Positions 1-5,748 of a DNA stretch of 6,098 bases are shown here, in pieces. The position numbers were made by a program, and so were the translations under genes. Origin of the DNA: Nocardia sp. (GTDB taxonomy: Bacteria; Actinomycetota; Actinomycetes; Mycobacteriales; Mycobacteriaceae). How positions within the stretch are numbered: the first letter of the stretch is position 1; every line of letters begins with the position of its first letter. The stretch lies in assembly GCA_017354515.1 (NCBI GenBank), contig JAFMQT010000294.1, forward strand, positions 1-6,098, read 5' to 3'. A model generated the notes under the pieces. That model saw only the letters and a program-made list of their open reading frames with translations, did not search any database and had not been told where the DNA came from.

Positions 1-111
1 CGCGACCGCTCGCAGCCGCAGATTCCGCTGCCCGGACCAGTTCACGCAGTGGATCATCTCGCCTTCGAACGACTGCGCCCCGCGCAACTGCGCGCCGGTT
101 GCGGAGGTCAT
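1..111 (-). CDS. Unrecognised protein, N-terminal fragment (runs off the left edge)
   Basis: An open frame starts at an ATG whose last two bases lie in the TGA stop of the diiron gene upstream (ATGA junction, 4-nt overlap). It stays open for 37 codons to the window edge. The visible start reads MTSATGAQLRGAQSF and continues with a stretch containing HCVNWSG, ending in a basic LRLRAVA. There is no signal peptide or membrane segment in this part. No clear Shine-Dalgarno precedes the ATG, which fits translation coupled to the diiron gene. I do not recognise the family from so short a piece, so no function is assigned. The overlap geometry is the main support. If real, it is the fourth gene of the minus-strand set and probably a functional partner of the diiron protein. 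The alternative is that the frame is a chance opening and the operon ends at the diiron gene. Confidence 0.55.
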   Translation of the reverse strand, partial: MTSATGAQLRGAQSFEGEMIHCVNWSGQRNLRLRAVA

Positions 112-1031
112 GCCGCTACCGGTTCGAAGGTCAGTTCCCGGGACCAGGACGGCGGCCTGCCCAGCAGCCGGAGCGGCAGCCGGTCGATACCCACATTGAG
201 CGCGTCGACCAGCAGCTGGACCGGCTGCGTCCGATCGACCGTCAGCCGCGCGTGCAATCGCACCACCTGGTAGAGCGGAACCCGCCGGATATTCGGGCTG
301 CGTTCGCCCGCGGATTCGTAGCGCCGCACCGCCTTCCACAACTTCTCCTCGTCGAGGCCGAGTGCGGCGACATTGGCCGCCATCCGGGACAGCAGCGGTG
401 CGTACACCAGCGATCCGATCACGAAGGACGGCCGCAGGACGAATCCCGCGGTCTCGATCGCCACCTGCCGTAGCGGTCCGGCTCCGAGCTGGTCGAGAAC
501 CTGGAATCCGACGGCCAGGTGCCGCGATTCGTCACTGTTGATATGCCGGAACACCTCATGGCACAGCGGATCGTGCACCTCGTCGAGCAGGAATTTGACC
601 AGCGCGCCGTCCAGGGCGGTCTCGAGCGAGGGGATCACCGTTCCCAGGACGGCCATCGAGACTTCGTCGCCGTAGCGGTCCAGCCATTCGATCACCAGGC
701 GAATATTGTTGTTGGGCACCGGCATCTCGTTCTCGCCCAGCATGCCCCAACGCCGCATGAGCGCCAATTCGGCATTGGCGTGCTTCTGCTCCTCGGCGTG
801 AAAATACCGGTATATCTCGCGCAGCGCACCCGGCGGAGCCTTGCGCGTCAATGCCGCGAAACCGCGCGCGCCGACCTGCTCGATCCAGACCAGATCGGCC
901 ATGAACGCGGCCAGCCGCGGCCGCTGCTCCTCGGTGATCCGATCGGCCCCGGGAGCGTCCCAGTCGATATCGGCCAGCGCCCATTGCCGGTCCCGCACCG
1001 TCGCCAGCATCTCCGGATATGCGAACGCCAT
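108..1031 (-). CDS. Ferritin-like diiron-carboxylate protein (putative diiron oxygenase)
   Basis: A 307-aa soluble protein with the ligand pattern of a four-helix diiron-carboxylate fold. Helix 1 carries E51 (WIEQVGARGF), helix 2 an ExxH (E81, H84 in EEQKH), helix 3 carries E137 (SLETALDG), and helix 4 a second ExxH (E168, H171 in DESRH). This E / ExxH / E / ExxH set would bind two irons, as in ferritin-like oxygenases and the AurF and ribonucleotide reductase R2 types. The core fills about residues 40-180. A roughly 125-residue, mostly helical C-terminal part (FVLRPSFVIGSLVYAPLL, then a basic segment) is not part of a simple rubrerythrin or ferritin. The start at 1031 is chosen over an in-frame ATG at 1148 because AGGAGG lies 7 nt upstream, and the extra 39 residues of the longer version are arginine-rich and unlike a folded domain. 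Substrate and reaction are unknown. A role as an O2-activating oxygenase or desaturase is inference; an iron-storage or peroxide-scavenging role is less likely given the length. Confidence 0.82.
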   Translation of the reverse strand: MAFAYPEMLATVRDRQWALADIDWDAPGADRITEEQRPRLAAFMADLVWIEQVGARGFAALTRKAPPGALREIYRYFHAEEQKHANAELALMRRWGMLGENEMPVPNNNIRLVIEWLDRYGDEVSMAVLGTVIPSLETALDGALVKFLLDEVHDPLCHEVFRHINSDESRHLAVGFQVLDQLGAGPLRQVAIETAGFVLRPSFVIGSLVYAPLLSRMAANVAALGLDEEKLWKAVRRYESAGERSPNIRRVPLYQVVRLHARLTVDRTQPVQLLVDALNVGIDRLPLRLLGRPPSWSRELTFEPVAA

Positions 1032-1037
1032 TGTCCG

Positions 1038-1045
1038 ACCTCCTC
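1038..1045 (-). promoter_or_regulatory. Strong ribosome binding site of the diiron gene
   Basis: On the minus strand this reads GAGGAGGT. The AGGAGG core ends 7 nt before the ATG at 1031. It is the best Shine-Dalgarno match in the window and decides the start, since the in-frame ATG at 1148 has nothing comparable. Confidence 0.85.
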
Positions 1046-1115
1046 GCCGCGCGCTGCGGCATCGGTCGTCCAGCATCCGTCTTCGCGGTCGCCGATCTCG
1101 GCCGCAGCTGCCACC

Positions 1116-1144
1116 ATTAGGCTCCGCGCCTGCCGGAATGTCAA
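1116..1144 (-). promoter_or_regulatory. Candidate internal sigma-70-type promoter upstream of the diiron gene
   Basis: On the minus strand a perfect TTGACA (1144-1139) is followed after 17 nt by CCTAAT (1121-1116), which matches the TATAAT consensus at four of six positions but lacks its second-position A. It lies in the 147-nt gap between the amidohydrolase stop and the diiron start and would give a leader of roughly 75-80 nt. If active, the diiron gene and its ATGA-coupled partner could be expressed separately from icmF. The -35 is strong and the -10 is weak, so this is a candidate only. It also argues against the longer diiron start at 1148, which would put coding sequence across it. Confidence 0.38.
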
Positions 1145-1178
1145 CCATTATGGGCTGCTACCAGCGCGAACGGGTGGC

Positions 1179-2252
1179 TCAGGCGGGGATGCGGTAGGTG
1201 CGCAGCGCGTTGGTGCGGAAGATCTGCTCGAGTTCGGCGGCGCTGCCGCCGCGATCGGCGAGCACCTGAATCACCGCGTCCGCGCTCGCCGCGATACTCG
1301 TGATCGGTTTGTCCACCGGATAATTCGATCCCCAGATCAGTCGTTGCGCACCGAAGACGTCGAACGCGTGATGCAGCAGTGGCGCGGTGCGGTCCAGTAG
1401 TTGGGCCACCGGGGTCGGATGCCCGCGCGGCGGCACCGGATGGCCGAGGATCGGCATCCCCAGCCCACTCACCTTGGCGACCACATTCGGGCAGGTCGCA
1501 AGGGTCGCGACGGCATCGCGCCAGCGCCCGAACAGATCGGCGCGCTGGGTCGGGGTCGTGCCGGTGTGCTTACCGATCGGCCCGAAGATGCCGGCCGGGG
1601 TGCCCAGGTGGTTGAAGACGATGGTGACCTCGGGATACCGGCGGGCCAGTGCGGTGACCTCCGGGATCTGATGGGAGTACACCCACGCCTCGAAGGACAA
1701 CCCGCGTTCGGCCAGCACCGCGAAACCGTCCAGGAACGCGGTACTCGACAGTGCCCCTTCGTATTTGCAGAACGGCCGCACCCCCGGATCGGGATGGTGG
1801 GCGACCATGGTCCGGACGCCGCGGAACCGCGGTGAGGCGGCCTGATGCGCGTCGATGAGTTCGGCGAAGCCGGGTGCGGCCGGATTACCACCGCCGATGA
1901 TCGCGCCGAGTTCGGGCCCGTCGCCGCCGAGCGGCAGATCGGCCACCCACCGCGTCTCGGCGGCCTTGGCATCGCGCCCGCGCCCGGACCATTCGACCTC
2001 GATATGGGTCAGCGCCCGCACCGGAACGCCGTCGGCGTCGGCCCGATAGTCCGCTGGCAGATACGGGCGCATATAGGCGTCCGGAACTCCGACGAAGTCG
2101 CGATCGCGCCGGGGCGCCAGCTTCGAGGCGGTGTCGATGGATACCGGCACGAACCGCATCAGCTTGGCCAGCAGACTGAAATCCCTTGGCGTGGTGAACG
2201 GGTCCCATTGGTGCACATGTGCGTCCACGACGTCGATGTCGGCCAGATCCAT
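1179..2252 (-). CDS. Amidohydrolase family metal-dependent hydrolase (COG3618 / Amidohydro_2 type)
   Basis: A 357-aa TIM-barrel hydrolase of the amidohydrolase superfamily, apparently full length and cytoplasmic. The first strand carries the metal-binding HxH (H12, H14 in DAHVHQWD). The family-typical HIEVEW segment (about 83-88) and ETRWV (99-103) follow. Then come GVRTMVAHHPDP (145-156), H194 (YSHQ), NHLG (N214, H215) and, on the last strand, WGSNYPVDK (307-315). This order matches predicted hydrolases related to L-rhamnono-lactonase and 2-pyrone-4,6-dicarboxylate hydrolase, which open lactone or related ring esters. The exact substrate cannot be read from the sequence. The last-strand position is Asn (N310) where lactonases usually have Asp. 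The start is firm: reading upstream in phase there is a TGA seven codons before the ATG and no other start between. No good Shine-Dalgarno is visible. The gene follows icmF by 52 nt, so read-through from icmF is likely. Confidence 0.85.
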   Translation of the reverse strand: MDLADIDVVDAHVHQWDPFTTPRDFSLLAKLMRFVPVSIDTASKLAPRRDRDFVGVPDAYMRPYLPADYRADADGVPVRALTHIEVEWSGRGRDAKAAETRWVADLPLGGDGPELGAIIGGGNPAAPGFAELIDAHQAASPRFRGVRTMVAHHPDPGVRPFCKYEGALSSTAFLDGFAVLAERGLSFEAWVYSHQIPEVTALARRYPEVTIVFNHLGTPAGIFGPIGKHTGTTPTQRADLFGRWRDAVATLATCPNVVAKVSGLGMPILGHPVPPRGHPTPVAQLLDRTAPLLHHAFDVFGAQRLIWGSNYPVDKPITSIAASADAVIQVLADRGGSAAELEQIFRTNALRTYRIPA

Positions 2253-2304
2253 GGCCGCATTGTCACACGATCACCGGCGAACGCGCGGGAGATCAGCATC
2301 CGGT

Positions 2305-5300
2305 CTAGACATTGCGGCGATACTGCCCGCCCACGGTGAAGAAGCAGTCGGTGATCTGCTGCAGCGTGCAGACCCGGGCGGCGTCCATCAGCACTTCGAA
2401 GACGTTGCCGTCGCCGCGCGCGGCGGCCTCGAGCCGGGCCAGGGCCGCTTCGGCCGCATCGCGATGATCGGCGATGAAACCCTCGGTGCGGGTCAGCTGG
2501 GATTGTTTCTCGGTCTCGGTACCGCGCGCCAGCTCGAGCTCCTGATGGGCCTCGCCGTTCGGATTGCGGAAGGTGTTGACGCCGATGATCGGCAGGCTGC
2601 CCTCGTGTTTGCGCTGTTCGTAGCGCATGGACTCATCCTGGATCCGACCGCGCTGATAGCCGGTCTCCATCGCGCCCAGCACCCCGCCGCGTTCACTGAT
2701 CCGCTCGAACTCGACCAGCACCGCCTCCTCCACGAGGTCGGTCAGCTCGTCGATGATGAAGCTGCCCTGCAGCGGATTCTCGTTGGCCGCCAACCCCCAT
2801 TCCTTGTTGATGATCAACTGGATGGCCAGGGCGCGGCGCACCGACTCCTGGGTGGGCGTCGTCACGGCCTCGTCGTAGGCGTTGGTATGCAGGCTGTTGC
2901 AGTTGTCGTAGATGGCGATCAGGGCCTGCAGGGTGGTGCGGATGTCGTTGAAGTTCATCTCCTGCGCGTGCAGCGACCGCCCGGAGGTCTGGATGTGGTA
3001 CTTCAGCTTCTGGGAACGATCGCCCGCACCGTACTTGTCGCGCATGGTGATCGCCCAGATCCGCCGCGCCACCCGGCCGATCACCGAATACTCCGGATCC
3101 ATACCGTTGGAGAAGAAGAACGACAGATTCGGCGCGAAATCGTCGATATCCATCCCGCGCGCCAGATACGCCTCGACATAGGTGAAGCCGTTGGCCAGCG
3201 TGAAGGCCAGCTGGCTGATGGGATTGGCCCCCGCCTCGGCGATGTGATAGCCCGAGATCGACACCGAGTAGAAATTGCGAACCTGGTTGCGCACGAACCA
3301 TTCCTGGATGTCGGCCATCATGCGCAGACTGAATTCGGTGGAGAAGATGCAGGTGTTCTGGCCCTGATCCTCCTTGAGGATGTCAGCCTGCACGGTGCCG
3401 CGCACGGTGGACAGGGTGGTGGCGCGGATCTTCGCGGCCTCCTCGGCATCGGCCTCGCGCCCGTTGGCCTCCCGGAACCCCTCGAGTGCGCGGTCGATCG
3501 CGGTATTGAGGAAGAAGGCCAGGATGGTCGGTGCGGGGCCGTTGATGGTCATCGAGACCGAGGTGGTCGGCGCGGCCAGATCGAAGCCGTCGTAGAGGGC
3601 TTTCATATCGTCGACCGTCGCGATCGACACACCCGAGGTGCCGACCTTGCCATAGATGTCGGGCCGCGGTGCCGGATCGTGGCCGTACAGGGTCACCGAG
3701 TCGAACGCGGTCGACAAGCGCTTGGCTTCGGAATGTTCGGAGAGCACCTTGAAGCGCCGATTGGTGCGGAATGGATCGCCCTCACCGGCGAACATCCGGG
3801 CCGGGTCCTCGTTATCGCGTTTGAAGGGGAAGACCCCACCGGTGTAGGGGAAGTAGCCGGGCAGATTCTCCGAGCGCAGGAACCGCAGCAGCTCACCGTG
3901 ATCGGTGAAGCGAGGCAGCGCCACCCGCGGAATCGAGTTGTCGGACAGGGTGGTTCGGCGTAGCTGGGTGCGCAGCTCCTTATCGCGCACCTTGACGACC
4001 TGTTCGGTACCCCGATAGGACTCCGCGAGCTCGGGCCAGGCGCCCAGCAGGACGGCCGAATCGGGGGCCAGCTGTGCGCGGGCCCGGTCCAGTAGTGCGG
4101 TCACCTCGGATTCGGTTGTTTCGCTGCTGGATTCGGCTTGTAGTTCGGCGAGCACCTGCTCGAACCGCTGCACCTTCTGCGCCGCCCGCACCTGCCGCAC
4201 CGTCTCGGCGTGATAGCCGCGCACGGTTTCGGCGATCTCGGCCAGGTAGCGCGTCCGGTTGGGTGGGATGATCCGGGCGAACCGGGTCGAGGCCCGGGTC
4301 TGCACCCTCGGCAGCACACCCTCCTGCAGCGGCAGGCCGTGGGCCGCGAGCTCGGCCGCCAGATGCTGGTAGAGGGCGGTTACGCCGTCGTCGTTGAAGG
4401 TCGCCGCGCTGGTGCCGAAGACCGGCATATCCTCCGGCGCGGAATGGAAGGCCTCACGGTTGCGGACCAGCTGGCGCGATACGTCGCGCAGTGCGTCCTC
4501 CGCGCCGCGGCGCTCGTATTTGTTGATCGCCACCACATCGGCCAGATCGAGCATATCGATCTTCTCGAGCTGTGAGGCGGCGCCGAATTCCGGTGTCATC
4601 ACATACATCGCGAGATCGACATGGTCGATGATCGCGGCATCGCCCTGGCCGATGCCGGGGGTCTCCAGGATGATCAGATCGAATCCGGCCGCCTTGCAGG
4701 CCATCAGCATGTCATCGATATTGGTCGGCAGTTCGTGGGCGCCGCGAGTGGCCAGCGACCGGAAGTAGATGTGCTCGCTGTCGAGGGAGTTCATCCGGAT
4801 GCGATCGCCCAGCAGCGCCCCGCCGCCACGCCGGCGGGTCGGGTCGACCGCGAGGATCGCCACCCGCAGTTTGTCCTGCTGATCGGTGCGCAGCCGGCGC
4901 ACGAGTTCGTCGGTGAGTGAGGACTTTCCGGAGCCGCCGGTGCCGGTGATGCCGAGCACCGGGACGGTGCGGGCGGCGGCCGCGGCACGCAGCTGTTCCA
5001 GGTCCGCGGCCGGGAGGGCGTCGGCCTGCAGTGCGGTCAGAGTCCGGGCCAGGGCGAAACGTTCACCGCTGAGCACCGATTCGATGACCGCCGGTTCGGT
5101 GGACAGATCCACATCGCAGGTCTTGATCAGTTCGTTGATCATGCCGGGCAGGCCGAGTTGCTGACCGTCCTCGGGGGAGAAGATCCGGATCCCGGCATCG
5201 GAGAGCCGCCGGATCTCCTCGTCGACGATCACGCCGCCGCCACCGCCGAAGATCTTGACGTGCCCGGCCCCGGCCTCACGCAGCGCGGTCGCCAGATATT

Positions 5301-5535
5301 CGAAGTATTCGACATGCCCGCCCTGATACGAGCTGATCGCCACACCCTGCACATCCTCGGTGAGGACCGCGTCGACGACCTCGTGCACCGCGCGGTTGTG
5401 GCCGAGGTGGATCACCTCCGCGCCCTGGGCCTGCAGGATGCGGCGCATGATGTTGATCGCCGCATCGTGACCGTCGAACAGGGCGGCCGAGGTGACGAAG
5501 CGGACGGGGTGGACCGGTGTGTGCAGCTCGGCCAT
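2305..5535 (-). CDS. icmF: Fused isobutyryl-CoA mutase IcmF (B12 domain, G-protein chaperone, mutase)
   Basis: A complete 1076-aa protein, the usual size for IcmF. It uses adenosylcobalamin to interconvert isobutyryl-CoA and n-butyryl-CoA in the cytoplasm. Residues 1-140 form the B12-binding domain: DGH with the cobalt-ligating H23, the SSYQGG loop (68-73) and the glycine run at 97-101. Residues about 190-410 are a MeaB/MeaI-like GTPase: P-loop GTGGSGKSS (198-206), VDPTRRRGGG (230-239), ETPGIGQGD (291-299) and NKYE (338-341). A Ser/Glu/Thr-rich linker (468-477) is part of the connecting region. The acyl-CoA mutase TIM barrel follows from about 540: YTGGVFPF (564-571), QGQNTCIF (724-731), SGYHIAEAGA (761-770, with catalytic-type H764), ending VGGQYRRNV. 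F569 and Q726 sit where methylmalonyl-CoA mutases have Tyr and Arg, which supports a C4 isobutyryl substrate. The start at 5535 is chosen for GGAGG 5 nt upstream. The frame stays open 169 codons further, but opposite the secreted-protein gene. It is the first gene of the minus-strand set. Confidence 0.97.
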   Translation of the reverse strand: MAELHTPVHPVRFVTSAALFDGHDAAINIMRRILQAQGAEVIHLGHNRAVHEVVDAVLTEDVQGVAISSYQGGHVEYFEYLATALREAGAGHVKIFGGGGGVIVDEEIRRLSDAGIRIFSPEDGQQLGLPGMINELIKTCDVDLSTEPAVIESVLSGERFALARTLTALQADALPAADLEQLRAAAAARTVPVLGITGTGGSGKSSLTDELVRRLRTDQQDKLRVAILAVDPTRRRGGGALLGDRIRMNSLDSEHIYFRSLATRGAHELPTNIDDMLMACKAAGFDLIILETPGIGQGDAAIIDHVDLAMYVMTPEFGAASQLEKIDMLDLADVVAINKYERRGAEDALRDVSRQLVRNREAFHSAPEDMPVFGTSAATFNDDGVTALYQHLAAELAAHGLPLQEGVLPRVQTRASTRFARIIPPNRTRYLAEIAETVRGYHAETVRQVRAAQKVQRFEQVLAELQAESSSETTESEVTALLDRARAQLAPDSAVLLGAWPELAESYRGTEQVVKVRDKELRTQLRRTTLSDNSIPRVALPRFTDHGELLRFLRSENLPGYFPYTGGVFPFKRDNEDPARMFAGEGDPFRTNRRFKVLSEHSEAKRLSTAFDSVTLYGHDPAPRPDIYGKVGTSGVSIATVDDMKALYDGFDLAAPTTSVSMTINGPAPTILAFFLNTAIDRALEGFREANGREADAEEAAKIRATTLSTVRGTVQADILKEDQGQNTCIFSTEFSLRMMADIQEWFVRNQVRNFYSVSISGYHIAEAGANPISQLAFTLANGFTYVEAYLARGMDIDDFAPNLSFFFSNGMDPEYSVIGRVARRIWAITMRDKYGAGDRSQKLKYHIQTSGRSLHAQEMNFNDIRTTLQALIAIYDNCNSLHTNAYDEAVTTPTQESVRRALAIQLIINKEWGLAANENPLQGSFIIDELTDLVEEAVLVEFERISERGGVLGAMETGYQRGRIQDESMRYEQRKHEGSLPIIGVNTFRNPNGEAHQELELARGTETEKQSQLTRTEGFIADHRDAAEAALARLEAAARGDGNVFEVLMDAARVCTLQQITDCFFTVGGQYRRNV

Positions 5536-5540
5536 GTAGT

Positions 5541-5545
5541 CCTCC
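5541..5545 (-). promoter_or_regulatory. Ribosome binding site of icmF
   Basis: GGAGG on the minus strand, 5 nt before the ATG at 5535. It fixes the icmF start just ahead of the B12-binding domain and rules out the long upstream open frame as part of the protein. Confidence 0.8.
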
Positions 5546-5591
5546 GGCGGATCGGGTGTCCAGGAAAGCTGGACGGCAAATACTAGGACGT

Positions 5592-5600
5592 CAAAGTAAC
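5592..5600 (+). repeat. CAAAGTA[A/G]C direct repeat, copy 1
   Basis: CAAAGTAAC, matched in the same orientation by CAAAGTAGC at 5676-5684 (8 of 9 bases), 84 nt apart start to start. Both copies are in the divergent gap. A shared regulator site for both promoters is possible; chance is not excluded for a 9-mer. Confidence 0.4.
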
Positions 5601-5608
5601 AGCTTATC

Positions 5609-5622
5609 GTGGCACGGGCCAC
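5609..5622. repeat. Short perfect inverted repeat, possible operator
   Basis: GTGGC-ACGG-GCCAC, a 5-bp perfect inverted repeat with a 4-nt centre, about 75 nt upstream of the icmF start. It could be a regulator site or a small hairpin in the icmF leader. It is too short and lacks the T-run to be a convincing terminator. Confidence 0.35.
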
Positions 5623-5675
5623 CCCGGCTACCCGCTGACCTGCCTTCTTTTTACCGGATTCAAACCCGGGTGAGC

Positions 5676-5690
5676 CAAAGTAGCGACTTT
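5676..5690. repeat. CAAAGTA[A/G]C copy 2 inside an AAAGT/ACTTT inverted repeat
   Basis: CAAAGTAGC at 5676-5684 is the second copy of the repeated word. It also forms the left arm of a perfect inverted repeat, AAAGT-AGCG-ACTTT (5677-5690). The site lies 59-72 nt upstream of the secreted-protein start, a usual place for an operator or activator site of that gene. Confidence 0.35.
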
Positions 5691-5736
5691 CGGACGCGGC
5701 GTGGCTTGTATGAGTTCGTCCTGACCCCGAGAAAAC

Positions 5737-5742
5737 GAGGAA
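5737..5742 (+). promoter_or_regulatory. Ribosome binding site of the secreted-protein gene
   Basis: GAGGAA, with GAGG ending 8 nt before the ATG at 5749. A moderate match that supports this start, which also places a complete signal peptide at the N-terminus. Confidence 0.65.
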
Positions 5743-5748
5743 CGACCC

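Larger units (their letters stand above)
5536..5748. promoter_or_regulatory. Divergent intergenic control region between icmF and the secreted-protein gene
   Basis: This 213-nt gap separates two divergently read genes and must carry both promoters. It is visibly richer in A/T than its flanks around 5577-5610 and 5646-5690, as expected of control DNA. No convincing -35/-10 pair stands out on either strand. TAGTAT (minus strand, 5586-5581) has the TAnnnT form of a -10 for icmF but no -35 partner. TATGAG at 5709-5714 is a weak -10 candidate for the plus-strand gene. Short palindromes at 5609-5622, 5664-5671 and 5677-5690 and a repeated CAAAGTA[A/G]C word could be regulator sites. Open frames crossing the gap on both strands show no domain features and are treated as chance. 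Confidence 0.6.

Noticed and set aside
1032..1148. 39-residue N-terminal extension of the diiron protein from the ATG at 1148
   Set aside because: The extension is arginine-rich and unlike a folded segment, has no good ribosome binding site, and would cross a promoter-like element. The ATG at 1031 has AGGAGG at 7 nt.
519..1400. A 293-codon plus-strand open frame across the diiron gene and into the amidohydrolase
   Set aside because: It is antisense to two well-supported genes and to the gap between them, with no recognisable domain; a composition artefact.
2253..2304. Possible terminator between icmF and the amidohydrolase
   Set aside because: No stable GC-rich inverted repeat or T-run is visible in these 52 nt, so read-through is the simpler reading.
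2131..3963. A 610-codon plus-strand open frame
   Set aside because: It lies antisense to icmF over most of its length and has no recognisable domains. It arises because G/C-ending codons on the minus strand leave few stops in the mirrored frame.
5629..5644. Cobalamin-riboswitch-like B12 box on the plus strand (12 of 16 positions by eye, ending GACCTGCC)
   Set aside because: It is on the strand of the secreted-protein gene, not icmF. I cannot find the other conserved blocks of the aptamer (the GGGAA and GCCACTG segments) at suitable distances. A covariance-model search would settle it; a hit covering only the box would confirm rejection.
5652..5672. tRNA T-arm-like sequence on the minus strand (GGGTTTGAATCC)
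   Set aside because: The flanking bases do not form a 5-bp T stem, and no acceptor, D or anticodon arms are seen around it. The ACCCGGGT palindrome explains part of the resemblance.
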